From positions 1 to 64,000 of the forward strand of contig NZ_VOXD01000011.1 in assembly GCF_008014675.1 (NCBI RefSeq): DNA of 64,000 bases, written 5' to 3'. Shown here in pieces: positions 27,901-32,768 of this stretch (position 1 is the first letter of the stretch; each line of letters opens with the position of its first letter). The notes under the pieces were generated by a model. It was not told where the DNA came from. It ran no database searches and saw nothing but the letters and a program-made list of their open reading frames with translations. The position numbers were made by a program, and so were the translations under genes. The stretch comes from Neolewinella aurantiaca. Lineage in GTDB: Bacteria > Bacteroidota > Bacteroidia > Chitinophagales > Saprospiraceae.

Positions 27901-30746
27901 CGGAACCGGTCGTTACCGCAGCTGCCAGTTTCGAAGAAGCTGTCTGCTCTGATGAAGAGTTCGATGTCGACTTCACCGAAACAACCGGTGTTGCTGACGC
28001 AACCTTCAGCTGGAGCGTCACCACCGATCCACTACCCGCTGATGTAACCATCAACAGTGGGGCGATGACGGGGGACATCTCCGACATGAGCATCACTAAT
28101 GAAAGTGGTACAGCGCAAACCATCAACTTTGAGGTGGTAGCAAGTACTCCCGATTGTGACAGCGATCCGGTAGCGTTCTCCGTAACCGTAGACCCCGAAC
28201 CAGTCATAGGTGTTGAAGTCGTTACTCCGGTCATCTGCTCCGGCGATGATGTATTCGTCAACTTTACCGAGACGAGCGGTATCGCAGGTGGAGCGACCTT
28301 CAGTTGGGAGATCACTACGACTCTTCCCGAAGGAGTAACCGCCAGTATGACGTCTGGGGACGGCAACATCAACGAGCTGTCTTTCTCCAACGTCAGCAGT
28401 GATCCGGTTACGATCAGTTTCACGGTGGACGCGGTAAGTGGTATCTGTAACGGTGATCAGGAAGCCTTCTCCGTGACGGTTAATCCTGAACCAGTAGGTA
28501 CCGACGAGGCACTCAGCGGTTGTGCCGAATTTGATCTCAGCGTTGATCTTCAGGCGCTCATCGGCAACAATGTCGTGAGTTCGTTCGAGTGGTACACCGA
28601 GTCGGTGACCATGGTGAACGGTAACACCTTCGTGACTGGATTCAGCGGAACCGAAGCAGCTCCGAATACGTCTTCGGTGATCGATGACGAACTGATCAAC
28701 TTCTCAACGCAGCCGCAAACGGTTACCTATGCAGTAATCCCAACTTCCGCTTCTGGCGATTGTGAGGGAGAGCTTTTCCACGTTGTCGTTACCCTCTTCG
28801 GTGATGTAAACGCTCAGATCCTGCCAGTTGACGGTACCACCGTCTGTGACGGCAGCTCCATCACGCTGGTCGGTAGTGCAGACGGCGGACAGTCTCCGTT
28901 CGAATTTGAATACACCATCGTAAGCACGACCGGAACCGCCGAAGGCAGCTTCAGTGATCCGTCTGCTCAAACGACTGAATTCATGGGAACCGGTCAGGGA
29001 ACCGTAAGGGTACAACTAGTCATCACCGATGACAACAATTGTACTTCTGATCCTTTCTTCCAGACTTACACCGTAATCGCCGCACCATCTGCTCAGGAGA
29101 TTGTAGGTGACAATGAAGTTTGCCCGGGAGCTCAGGAAACATACTCTGTTGTGAACGATCCGAACGTTACGTACAGCTGGGCGCTTTCTTCCGGAGGTCA
29201 GATCATCAGTTCCAGCGCTCAGTCTTCCGTTACTGTGGCATGGGCTAACTTCGAAGGAGGCCCGCACACACTGACCCTGACCCAGAGCTCTGCCAACTGT
29301 AGCATACAGACCACATATGACGTGAATATCCTGGATGTAAACGCCGAGTTCAGTTTTGTGGTAAGCTCCGATAACGGCCTTTCTGTCGACTTTACCGATG
29401 CATCAGATCAGGCCAACAGCTGGTTGTGGGACTTCGACGGACAGGGCACGAGCACTGCTCAAAACCCGACCTTTAGCTTCCCGTTCAGCGGCACGTACAA
29501 TGTATGCCTCACTATTGATGGCGATTGCGGAATGGATGAGCTTTGTAAGGATGTTACTGTAGCCTTCGTTCCAACCCCAACGTGTGATGAAATCACGTTG
29601 GTTCCAGGAATCAATTACATTAGTATCGATGTGGCGCCTGCTGATCCATCCATCGCGACGGTGCTGGCTTCGGTTCTTAGCGATATCAGCTACGTACAGG
29701 GTCGTAACGCAAATGGTCAGGTTATCACCTTCAACCCCGCCTTTGCCAACTTCCCCGGCCTTAACCAACTGGAAGATTTCGCTCCTTACGATGGCTACAT
29801 CGTCCGGTACACCGGTGAGGCAGAAGTTACCGTAAGCGTTTGTGGCACGAGCCTTGACCCAGGCTTCCGCCGGGCGCTGCCAAATGGTACCAGCCTGATT
29901 GGTTTCGTTCCCGAAAGCCCAATGGCGATCAGCGATTACTTCGCAGACCTGCCGAGCGGCGTACTCGCACGGGTACTCACCCGTGAGAACGGCACCACTG
30001 TTACCTACGATCCTGCATTCGCGAGCTTCCCCGGACTGAACGGACTCGACAGTCTGCGTAATGGCTTCGGATATGAAGTCAAGACGACCGCGGCCGTTTC
30101 CGGAGGTACTTACTTCGGTGAGCCGGTAACGGTATCTGCCGGGCGCTCCAACGGAAACAGGTTCACCGATACTTACATGGTTTTCGCCGGTATTTCCAAC
30201 CTGGGCGAAGATGCCGTTGGCGAACAAGTACTGATTGTCGACGAAGCAGGCAACGTCCACGGAATTACGGAAGTGATCCCTGGTGGCTATCTGATGACTA
30301 CTACCATCTACGGTGACGATACTCACAACGAAACTGTCGGTGTTCAGGAAGGCACCGTGCTGTACTACCAATTCGGTGAAAGCAGGGTAGAGGTGTCACA
30401 GCCATTCGTAGGAGACGGTCGGGTGTTCCTCGAGTACGTTGACTTCGAGCTACTGTCCGATACGGAAGAGGAAATCGTTGGCGACTACCTGTTATCCGTT
30501 TCGCCTAATCCGTTCGTTGAGCAGATTGACATCACCATCAACCTTCCTGTTGCAGGAAATCTGGAGGTGAGCATCATGGACATCGCCGGTAAAAACGTGA
30601 AGTCGCTTATCTCGGAAGTAAATGTTCCCGCCGGAAACTTCCAGAGAAGCCTCGATAACCTACAATTACCTTCCGGTACTTACCTACTTCAAGTTGAAAT
30701 TGATGGAGTCATTATGTTTAACGAACGTATGATCCGCCAGCAGTAA
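9975..30746 (+). CDS. Giant T9SS-exported surface protein with beta-helix, HYR and Ig-like domains
   Basis: A protein of 6,923 residues taken from ATG 9975, where MLTTSTKITPSASPRFLLAA begins a signal peptide ending about residue 37. In order: a concanavalin-like domain (to about residue 265); a leucine-rich L-domain-like stretch; three parallel beta-helix modules (about 1010-1370, 1460-1965 and 1990-2375), each opened by a TIQ-AI-A line and rich in NN-I/V turns; then HYR and Ig-like repeats with many DNC motifs, one of which seems split by a lectin-like domain (about 3023-3242). PKD-like blocks follow, then three 90-residue and four 82-residue tandem repeats, a PKD domain near 6456, a C-terminal module, and a T9SS type A sorting domain from about 6839 (SVSPNPFVEQIDITINLP). 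Probably an adhesin or surface fibre; no catalytic site was recognised. Confidence 0.93.
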   Translation: MLTTSTKITPSASPRFLLAAMLVVVFSFLTVTGMMAQCVPGIDDDFSTNPILSETAIDGAWYPDRYAPYAFVSNGSQLTISINEADGAQSRGGRSGGFYNTQGRKINQGNCLSYVQADLYVPAEWETNHRRSGLWATAVNETDEISLYPIIAFRNEDGSSPGFFYFDGNVGWIDCNVSVTYNQSYNLRTEIRGTNALFYINGEIVGSIAANGSDHFSNIILQAFNFYDSNLAPEIQDTPPTSNYDAIWDNLKTGNGECGIETGGVVTYTGNVTIASQDDLDAFIEPGTNNKYTEIDGSLSISGNVPVGENPITDFCNLSMISSVTGVLNLANWDEAAALSSTGDPLGELTSLSSVDGAIQVANSNSFVNGISLPFLEGTTASINLANLTHTESIAIGTEASGSLTITSFISITGSSTPASFLESVEIPNLVSTGGNLDVSGIRGGNVSTIDFSSLETITGGRLRLQGLGEPVSDADVLLPELTSVSGYFLVQGIAGSIVAGESGTDLSVGEYFSVIENVHLSTLTTGLTSVGGNLIIKNADLLTTLDAEGVLSDLETVEGNVQVIQNDVLGSCCVFPCSVDVTGTRDFSSNKPGGNCSGNEASVIAACTPVISAFTAMDQDGHDAFGEVTCFGDDIDFSITASVSTGYTLEYEIFVDENENEVFDAGERVILSRGAESTIADITGLTNEMVVVARVYNVEGGCSAFESYTLAVNTLPVVSFTADPVGNVCLGTTSQYLSGLSEGDEPDHGSYSFLWGAHNGLLGGPSGANPNKFSNASISGVERIWDSGAGDKSVTFDIATPGCENVKEVFGFRVLNLPTSGSIGGDQSVCSVQTPDPIMSVSNGSGAGVISYRWEKKETGDANWQTISGATDAGLSPGPLAGTTMFRRYTINDNGGDPAPSCESAFSTNTVTITVEDDVIAPVPDEAMLADAIAQCSITVDAPTATDVCVGEVVGTTTDPTTYTGQGTYTINWSYDDGNGNVSTQQQTVIIEEGTGENDGVTNMRTSTTYCTIQSAIEAAEAGDVLNVSGGFYDENVVIDKALTLKGANADVACGTNAESLIAPATGTPVSITADDVTLNGFEITAPDAYNAVVVGGVSNTTMTFNNIHDIGTNLSGGQNVHAIVYNLGSENSANLSVTNNCLNNISSSTLSGFSASAIAVLQSISSGVLTNLAIDKNTISNVNVNTGSWPTGKIAYGVLINVGSNGYTTSTGKVVNAVISSNEIAGLSGFISTGIGMEGNTENAEISNNIVTNLSGSKFSGNRSGGGYDLSAVKFESNRYVSTCTVMNNSFAVNTFSHSVSPGKGYAVSNYVPVTEGGVLTLNCNWFSVANADEIKDNATFTGLLFNKDDCETNFSPYLVGGGDGAGIGFQPTESCTGTPVVIDLVEIQDELCETTGWIELSFSGGTGPYSIAWDGDATGSVNNVTSTHTIPNLETGAYGITVTDSYGSTDITTATVEYLPVENTTAHTFFATIQEAITAAQDGETIIVCAGIYAENLTIDKEVILNGPNAGVSPNGGARITEAIIVPAASETDVIAVEADNVVIDGFIIDGDNPEITTGWTGTNGADIDAYDGIYVADPNNVIVVNSLRVQNNIFQNLGFFAVDIFGWHNYSNPSTSGHLVENNLFRNLGTYESDGATDSWGGGVLLYNDNYARITNNVMTNVRLGIQTGNFHDENPGDPSFQVIDNNTIEARRLGVFYNLHTGGDVEALTFSNNTVTGLADAHETKWDGIKLSSLTDAIGQVLNNVVDGAGVEGTVVQSLGYNVWNVRTSSPVNIQDCIAKNVDIGVFVNNFEGYGTNAGNTAAVIDGATLTDNVKIGILVKDSPDNTNGSNVGAEIKGNTDVATNTTDGIGIQIEGADASANIHDNLATISGNNIGVLVDAGTADITDNTIANNIIGVRFQNGGTGTVNNNNITGNTIIGVDNTTGVDIDASNNWWGDATGPGEVAVGAGDKISIDLTYCPWLDDVSGTGSSVASVYNTTQETYHCTIQDAIDAVTTVNGDVIQLSPGTYAERVTISKELTIQGASTAKGEYVIDGSSLAGEGSGIFIETGVENVTIENLTVQNFSGTNGNSHAGIYANRNNHNLTVNNVALLDNVGGSGFYANGPVDGVTVSNSMVSGHTTSARGIVIWGGFKENITITNNTLANNNCCGIELQDGTSSAVNISNNTIDIGIGDNAIAALGMNPSTGPNFINGNTITGGGRFGIEIKNPDGGITVSGNSVELTVMNADVRDRAGIAIMRRDFTAGNPAGYADVPNGVTVTGNTVTGYTQSSGDEGFGIVVEGANHVVSGNILSGNDIGIQLQGGGHANAMYVMNDAGSGSQNPGDSPMYFGRGNSPVICSVEGLGANTMSGNGTDYRLSINDVSSPTAPRVTTDLAGINSYLNAEISYTINGTTIGNTNDGSVNDSENVTITVCDEDGNVELSTITPDVANVGMTVFYATTTNIAGGTPADQDFKVNTFNSVLGTEFLPNPGTYRLADPLLAGQVVYESYVYNDANDNGILDPSECTGDKITVTINIQPLPVVVDQVVTGPICSGDPVGVNFSPSTSTATAATYNVTEVNVVSGSATPQGDYTGSGLSASDLADDVFINTSGADAVVEYTVVPVSSESDNACVGDPFTVTVHIATTPLLSDLPDDISVGTSSNNPDSDCFGVVDFTAPTMSGGCFPVTGMITYDQTMPAGVPTGFVSGEMFTQVTFPIGVTTVTFVVEDGASVPNSSSDMSFMVTVLDDEAPSIVCPAATTINVDEGICGAAFATENTGNATGTDNCAGTVTITNDAPTTLGLGSTTVTFTADDGDVNSANTTCTQVITVIDNEAPSIVCAPDVTIGASTDCNLTLTGTGYDATAADNCSVAGITNSLNAGASVSGEVLSLGATTITFTAEDGSGNTSMCTTTITIVDNTAPTATCQDITVTLGENGTATIEPSDLDDGSADNCGTVTFAASQTSFDCTDIGSVAVTLTVTDAAGNSDTESSTCVANVLVEDILPIIVMTPGDITLSNEAGLCSATATWTEPMVEAVDYLENFEGTENSFIDYDGGTMTITASGTNGVTSFEGGFHGVANQGNTGPFGRLGGYSSEFGNGYRVESKIYIDLTDAQVAAGTYGFDLSVAANGADGVHQRDFVFHVSSVDAAGQAFVGASNGTTFSIQSTTSSNAFDTKAEITATGWYTFEWIFYDNGTGTLAVDMNVSDDAGTQLFTETSSNAGDAIATEIGGNRYMWFTVISAQNGIPVDNVQKSHKINIDLTSTHASGASFNVGTETVTYTATTECGAEVSSSFDVTVNDTEMPIAGCQDIDVFVDESGNVSTTAEAINLGSSDNCTASGDLTLMLDRTAFSCADIGSPVTVTLTVIDASLNEATCTASVTVLDEIDPTALCQNISINLDASGNTAIAPADVNGGSTDNCTLEGDLILAIDDSSFDCSDAGTLAPVVLTVEDAYGNSSTCTAQVTVNDITPPTMVCMDAMVDLDGTGMGSITVDDIDDGSSDACGIATRVLSQSDFGCNDVGQVMVTLTVTDVNGNSNECEQMVTVRDLIEPDAMCQDISVSLDASGNASISAGDVNNGSTDNCAISSLSVSPASFTCSEVGANTVTLTVNDVNGNSSTCDATVIVTDLLAPAFAPEPADEILTTDGLASCPGEALVSLTDGDVVDAGESFTIAGLTRNAPEFTDNCSDNTTMTVGVVEAADADNCSRTFTLSWTLNDGTNQTAATQVYTIEDNTDPVLNLIGDALIELCEDGTYTEPGVTVTDECTDDLKISVEETYTYDDGLGEGPVAVLGGVDETAVGTYVITYTATDICGNSTSIERTVEVRGKPVTDPTLLSICIGSSETISGNAMVGANNEAGTTIASYLWTYGGGSASGFTINGGFVSAGQTYTTEELVIDAGFASAGNAIFTLQVTDSDLGCASDSPVFQVVFNATATAGTAISPSEAFCEDEGNVDLFSLLDGENAGGSFVRNGGDGTGGTLTGSTFNTSGAEGTFTFTYTVGDDGCVPDSEDITFTVDPEPNAGTFNASTAAICTDAADFDLTTLLDDEDEGGTFIKVSGTGGTLTGGLFDPTGATPGTFTFQYTVAGGECDDAISNVSIQIDGAADAGNATAGFADGNTEVDICSDFGTIDLNNLLDGTQTGGGAFAFADTGAPGTLIGSSYNPGNLDGSDVVFVRFTYTVNGSGACAAGSDVEIIQLGIQPAPDAGTLNPEAQNSVCTNDLSFDLFTLLSGEDDGGTWTELTNSGAVLYGDNNALIDASMATPGAGYQFAYIVSSTDPCQTSASITVTVNFNEVATADAGEDQTICFGESASLNGTFGGGATAGAWEGGTGTFSPDRNDPSATYTPDVSEAGTVVTLTFVAQDPDGTAGPCSEVTDGIDITVNDAVASINAGEATAVCYEFNGPTTVTLSGEILLASGAAGTGIWTTDGTGSLDDPTSPSPVYTAGEADAGSLVTFTYTANDPDDAGPCVGGQFDIVTLNVEAVPTISVELTAPAAATIDAENSYESTVCNGTAFTGALATTTPFSSQGDPLFLAIALTDPEEQFGFGASSFFVAPAFVPDGEGGMEPFGFDEMLVNSGTEPITLTFAIAPYYETTPLDPGFAPGKCVGQAIQVNITINPVPTVADPADQVVCEGTMTTEVTFVADGDDTNPATTYSYTVAGDMIGVPADDNSGTIVAFEPTATGTATITVTPTFTDGGISCDGPTQEFTITVNEGATVDAGADQTICPNATATLAATIGGSATGGTWTGANAGELSDENDPAATFTPDASRLNTTVTLTFTSEDPEGPCPAVSDMVEITVQDLDAPDFVAQDDIDVSNDPDNCSAEVSFGVTEVTDNCYPESGITVTYTIPVAMATDMEITSPAIFPVGATTVSVLIEDAAGNSATSSFTVTVTDTEAPMVSCPAGPLTTGTDAGQCAASVAFEATATDNCDTEVDIVYTIFVSEIPAVITSGYDFPIGTTTVTATATDDEGLTSTCAFDVTVTDDEAPMVSCPVGPLTAGTDAGLCTASIAFEATATDNCDTEVDIVYTIFVDESPVEIVSGYDFPTGTTTVTATATDDGGITSSCTFVVIVTDTEAPMVSCPVGPLTAGTDEGLCTASVTFEATATDNCDTDVDIVYTIVVDESPVEITSGYDLPTGITTVTATATDDTGLTNTCTFDVEVTDDENPVITCPDDITVVADAGLCTAVVAYADAAATDNCGATVSLDAGGMVSGSAFPIGETVVGFTATDLAGNVDICSVMITVNDTEAPTIVCPEVAPVTTDPGVCGAVVTFATPDGADNCTGFMVAQTAGPVSGSTFDVGSTMVTFTVTDASELTAECSFTVEVADDEAPTIVCPEVAPVTTDPGVCGAVVTFATPDGADNCTGFMVAQTAGPVSGSTFDVGMTTVTFTVTDASELTAECSFTVEVADDEAPTIVCPEVAPVTTDPGVCGAVVTFATPDGADNCTGFMVAQTAGPVSGSTFDVGSTMVTFTVTDASELTAECSFIVVVADTEAPTIVCPEVAPVTTDPGVCGAVVTFATPDGADNCTGFMVAQTAGPVSGSTFDVGSTMVTFTVTDASELTAECSFTVVVTDDEMPTFAQIDDEEVTTEIESDCPAEAGTDLVINQVYASGTEFTVAGITYTSPAAMDNCEATVTVCCIAVEDEGCDRIITVTWTATDAAGNEVDEDQVFTITDNTIPMITISGDETVYVCQDGAYTDAGATASDNCAGDLTGVIVFDDSALDMTTPGSYELTYNVNDGCGNDAIEVTRTVVVNPVPVADPVADQTVCFGAMTDAVTFTSNVEGATFTYTVTGDDIGLEDGDGDIEAFIPVNTGMTALTATITVVPSFTAGGQECDGDPISFTITVEPEIDYSLNITAPDAVTLDAENTDYTATFCGGTVFTATDASSTTTGSAGPLWIEVIVNDPINALGFGPGTSTLYAPAGSFSFNSILENMTGAPVTITGTITPYFESEISTDEEGFPLGTPEGECAGTPVTFSITLDPEPVVTAAASFEEAVCSDEEFDVDFTETTGVADATFSWSVTTDPLPADVTINSGAMTGDISDMSITNESGTAQTINFEVVASTPDCDSDPVAFSVTVDPEPVIGVEVVTPVICSGDDVFVNFTETSGIAGGATFSWEITTTLPEGVTASMTSGDGNINELSFSNVSSDPVTISFTVDAVSGICNGDQEAFSVTVNPEPVGTDEALSGCAEFDLSVDLQALIGNNVVSSFEWYTESVTMVNGNTFVTGFSGTEAAPNTSSVIDDELINFSTQPQTVTYAVIPTSASGDCEGELFHVVVTLFGDVNAQILPVDGTTVCDGSSITLVGSADGGQSPFEFEYTIVSTTGTAEGSFSDPSAQTTEFMGTGQGTVRVQLVITDDNNCTSDPFFQTYTVIAAPSAQEIVGDNEVCPGAQETYSVVNDPNVTYSWALSSGGQIISSSAQSSVTVAWANFEGGPHTLTLTQSSANCSIQTTYDVNILDVNAEFSFVVSSDNGLSVDFTDASDQANSWLWDFDGQGTSTAQNPTFSFPFSGTYNVCLTIDGDCGMDELCKDVTVAFVPTPTCDEITLVPGINYISIDVAPADPSIATVLASVLSDISYVQGRNANGQVITFNPAFANFPGLNQLEDFAPYDGYIVRYTGEAEVTVSVCGTSLDPGFRRALPNGTSLIGFVPESPMAISDYFADLPSGVLARVLTRENGTTVTYDPAFASFPGLNGLDSLRNGFGYEVKTTAAVSGGTYFGEPVTVSAGRSNGNRFTDTYMVFAGISNLGEDAVGEQVLIVDEAGNVHGITEVIPGGYLMTTTIYGDDTHNETVGVQEGTVLYYQFGESRVEVSQPFVGDGRVFLEYVDFELLSDTEEEIVGDYLLSVSPNPFVEQIDITINLPVAGNLEVSIMDIAGKNVKSLISEVNVPAGNFQRSLDNLQLPSGTYLLQVEIDGVIMFNERMIRQQ
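20823..20842 (+). repeat. Dispersed 20-bp repeat, copy 4 (inside the giant gene)
   Basis: 17 of 20 matches, sense orientation, read as GCA CCT GCG TTC GCG CCT (Ala-Pro-Ala-Phe-Ala-Pro) at a linker between two repeat domains. Confidence 0.5.
24633..25442 (+). repeat. Three tandem 270-bp repeats (HYR domains)
   Basis: Units begin at 24633, 24903 and 25173, each 90 codons, opening E-A-P-M-V-S-C-P and carrying ATATDNCDT. They are similar but clearly diverged at the DNA level. Confidence 0.9.
25689..26672 (+). repeat. Four near-identical tandem 246-bp repeats (HYR domains)
   Basis: Units begin at 25689, 25935, 26181 and 26427, each 82 codons. The first 59 residues or so are the same in all four; differences sit at GSTMV versus GMTTV in unit 2 and in the last dozen residues. 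At DNA level only scattered third-position changes are visible, so they were copied or homogenised recently. Confidence 0.95.
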
Positions 30747-30762
30747 ACTTCATAATTTCATA

Positions 30763-30799
30763 ATGGAGCGCCAGCCTCCTAAAAAGGATGGCGCTCCAT
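30763..30799 (+). terminator. Hairpin after the giant gene
   Basis: A perfect 11-bp stem (30763-30773 with 30789-30799) with a further inner 4-bp stem (30777-30780 with 30785-30788). The downstream T-run is poor (ACTTTAAA), so it may be a weak terminator or an mRNA 3'-end stabiliser. Confidence 0.6.
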
Positions 30800-30815
30800 A
30801 CTTTAAACCTTACAC

Positions 30816-31949
30816 ATGAAAATTTTCTATACATTTCTGTTCTGTTTGTGTTCCCTGGGAGCCGCAGCTCAGTGCAACGGCGCCGGAGGAGCATTCCCCG
30901 CGTTTGGCTTTACCCCTGGTCCCCCGCCTATTGACGACTCAAAACAATTTGCACTTCAAATCTCAGGCTTGCCCCTGCCGGATTCTGGAAATGGTGAGTT
31001 GGATTACTTTGCCGTTACTACCGCCGAAGGCAATGTCGTTGGTTGCGGTCCGGTATCGTCCAACGGATCCGTCGCAATTGGTAACATGCAAATCAATTTT
31101 GAATGCGGAAACACAGTGCCGGAGGCACTGAATTGTGCAGCTACACCAGCCTGTGACAACTGTGAAACGTTTCAGGTTTTCTATTACGATGTTTCTACCC
31201 AGTTGTACTACCAACTGGAAAACACCTCAAACCCTGGTTCACCGTTAGAGTTTCTTTTTGTTGATGTGAATGATAACGGCGACGGCACGTTCGGCGATGG
31301 TATCGTTGATGGCTACGGTGCAACGGAGGCCGTAAGCGGAGCAAATACTGAGGATGCTGATGTCAGCAGTGCTACCATGAATTTTGAGGATTTCTTTCTG
31401 CCTCTGCCCGTTTCCTTCGCTGCTTTTACCGGCCAGCAAGCCGAGAAGTCAATCGAACTGGACTGGGTCACAGCCACGGAAAGCGGAAACGATTTTTTTG
31501 CCGTCGAGCGCTCCAATTCAGGAAGTGATTTCGAAGAAGTAGGCAGGGTCGCAGCAGCCGGAGATTCCGAAGTTGCTACCAGCTACGAGTTCATTGACCG
31601 CACTCCCGCGGAGGGCCTCAATTATTACCGTTTGCGCCAGATCGATGCAGACGGAGACTTCAGCTTTTCCTCCGTTCTCCTGATCGATTTTAAGGGCGCA
31701 GACGCAGGTGCAATGATTGTTTCACCTAACCCGGCAACAAACCATCTCTCGGTACGGCTGAGTGGTGACTGGTCAGCTGAAACCGTTAACGGTCAACTCT
31801 TCGGAGCCAGTGGTCGTCTGATTAAAAACTGGCAGCAACGCCCGGGAACTTCCTCAACGATCGACCTGGCGGGTGTTCCTGCCGGTATTTACCAGTTGAG
31901 GATGAACGACGGCAAAACCCGTCAGATACAACGCGTCATCGTACGCTAA
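30816..31949 (+). CDS. T9SS-exported protein with C-terminal sorting domain
   Basis: A 377-residue protein. A signal peptide covers about residues 1-18 (MKIFYTFLFCLCSLGAAA), before QCNGAGG. The N-terminal half is Cys-rich (CNCETFQV region) with an acidic, calcium-loop-like stretch DVNDNGDGTFGDGIVDG. The middle LPVSFAAFTGQQAEKSIELD is the common Bacteroidota linker that leads into a fibronectin-like fold (TATESGNDFFAVERS...YYRLRQIDADGDFSFS). The last 75 residues or so, from MIVSPNPATNHLSVRL, are a T9SS type A sorting domain. It lies 69 nt after the giant gene and could be co-transcribed with it if the intervening hairpin leaks. It may be a partner or a separate surface protein; the function of the N-terminal half is unknown to me. 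Confidence 0.88.
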   Translation: MKIFYTFLFCLCSLGAAAQCNGAGGAFPAFGFTPGPPPIDDSKQFALQISGLPLPDSGNGELDYFAVTTAEGNVVGCGPVSSNGSVAIGNMQINFECGNTVPEALNCAATPACDNCETFQVFYYDVSTQLYYQLENTSNPGSPLEFLFVDVNDNGDGTFGDGIVDGYGATEAVSGANTEDADVSSATMNFEDFFLPLPVSFAAFTGQQAEKSIELDWVTATESGNDFFAVERSNSGSDFEEVGRVAAAGDSEVATSYEFIDRTPAEGLNYYRLRQIDADGDFSFSSVLLIDFKGADAGAMIVSPNPATNHLSVRLSGDWSAETVNGQLFGASGRLIKNWQQRPGTSSTIDLAGVPAGIYQLRMNDGKTRQIQRVIVR

Positions 31950-31978
31950 ACGCTTAAACCTTTGAAGTAGGTTATTTT

Positions 31979-32009
31979 GATGGTCGGCGCCTTCGGGTGA
32001 CCGGCCATC
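31979..32009 (+). terminator. Terminator-like hairpin with TTCG tetraloop
   Basis: 31979-31987 pairs with 32001-32009 (one G-T) and continues inward as a 4-bp stem capped by TTCG, a very stable loop. It is followed by TCTTGTTTGG. It ends the 30816 gene. Confidence 0.65.
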
Positions 32010-32144
32010 TCTTGTTTGGTATCGTAGCCGGAGCTGATACTACTGTCGGTTTAGCGCCAGGAGCGGTAACTTTTCGGTGGGGAAATACTGTTGCCAGCAA
32101 TAGCGCTTTCTCAAACCCTCAGATCAAAGAATACTACCATTGCT

Positions 32145-32672
32145 ATGAAAGAATACCTGGAAACTGAACGCCTCATTCTGCGCCCGTTCCTCTTCGCTGA
32201 TGCACCGCTGATTTTTGCGTTGAATGCTGACCCCGAGGTCATGAAGTTCCTGCCCAAAGACGAAGTCTATACCTCCGAAGAGCAGGCCGCAGATTTTTTG
32301 GACCAATACATCCGCAAGGCTCAGGATTGGCAATTCTCGCGTTGGACCGTGCTCCGGAAATCCGACCAGAAGAAACTGGGTTGGTGCGGCTTGCGCGAAG
32401 TGGAGAAGGGCGAAGTCGACCTGGGCTTCCGCTTCCTGCGGGAGTACTGGGGACAGGGCTATGCCACCGAGTCGGGGCAGAGATGGTTGGAGTACGGATT
32501 CAACGAAGGAAAACTTGCCCAGATAGTAGCACAAGCTGCTGCAGGAAACCTGGGCAGCCAACGGGTATTGACCAAGCTGAACTTTGTGCGGGAACCGGAA
32601 GACGATGCTGTCGCATACGGTTTCCAATGGTTGAAATACAGGTTGCCCGCCCCCAAAGAGCGGACCCGTTAA
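32145..32672 (+). CDS. GNAT family N-acetyltransferase (RimJ/RimL-like)
   Basis: A 175-residue acetyl-CoA-dependent acetyltransferase. The start MKEYLETERLILRPFLFADA is the standard opening of the RimJ/RimL branch; an in-frame ATG at 32091 would add 18 residues that do not fit. Family features are the strands GWCGLREVEKGEVDLGFRFL and the acetyl-CoA loop REYWGQGYATESGQRWLEYG (a variant of the Q/R-x-x-G-x-G/A motif), then the late helix AAAGNLGSQRVLTKLNFVRE. Members of this branch acetylate ribosomal protein N-termini or small amines; which applies here cannot be told. The gene converges on the S24 regulator, with a dispersed-repeat copy 6 nt after its stop. Confidence 0.92.
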   Translation: MKEYLETERLILRPFLFADAPLIFALNADPEVMKFLPKDEVYTSEEQAADFLDQYIRKAQDWQFSRWTVLRKSDQKKLGWCGLREVEKGEVDLGFRFLREYWGQGYATESGQRWLEYGFNEGKLAQIVAQAAAGNLGSQRVLTKLNFVREPEDDAVAYGFQWLKYRLPAPKERTR

Positions 32673-32678
32673 ACAAGC

Positions 32679-32698
32679 TTTGCACCTGCGGCCGCGCC
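32679..32698 (+). repeat. Dispersed 20-bp repeat, copy 5 (exact consensus)
   Basis: TTTGCACCTGCGGCCGCGCC, the perfect copy, starting 6 nt after the GNAT stop. It contains the 8-bp palindrome GCGGCCGC. Confidence 0.85.
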
Positions 32699-32741
32699 CT
32701 CTGTCTTTTAAAGAATCCTGGGCTAATGCGGCCTGAAATTG

Positions 32742-32768
32742 CCGGACGGGCACTAGTTGCCCAACCGG
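32742..32768. terminator. Hairpin between convergent genes
   Basis: An inner 5-bp stem (32748-32752 with 32758-32762) is flanked by an outer CCGG pair (32742-32745 with 32765-32768). It overlaps the 3' end of the S24 regulator and may stop transcription from either side; there is no clear T-run. Confidence 0.35.
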
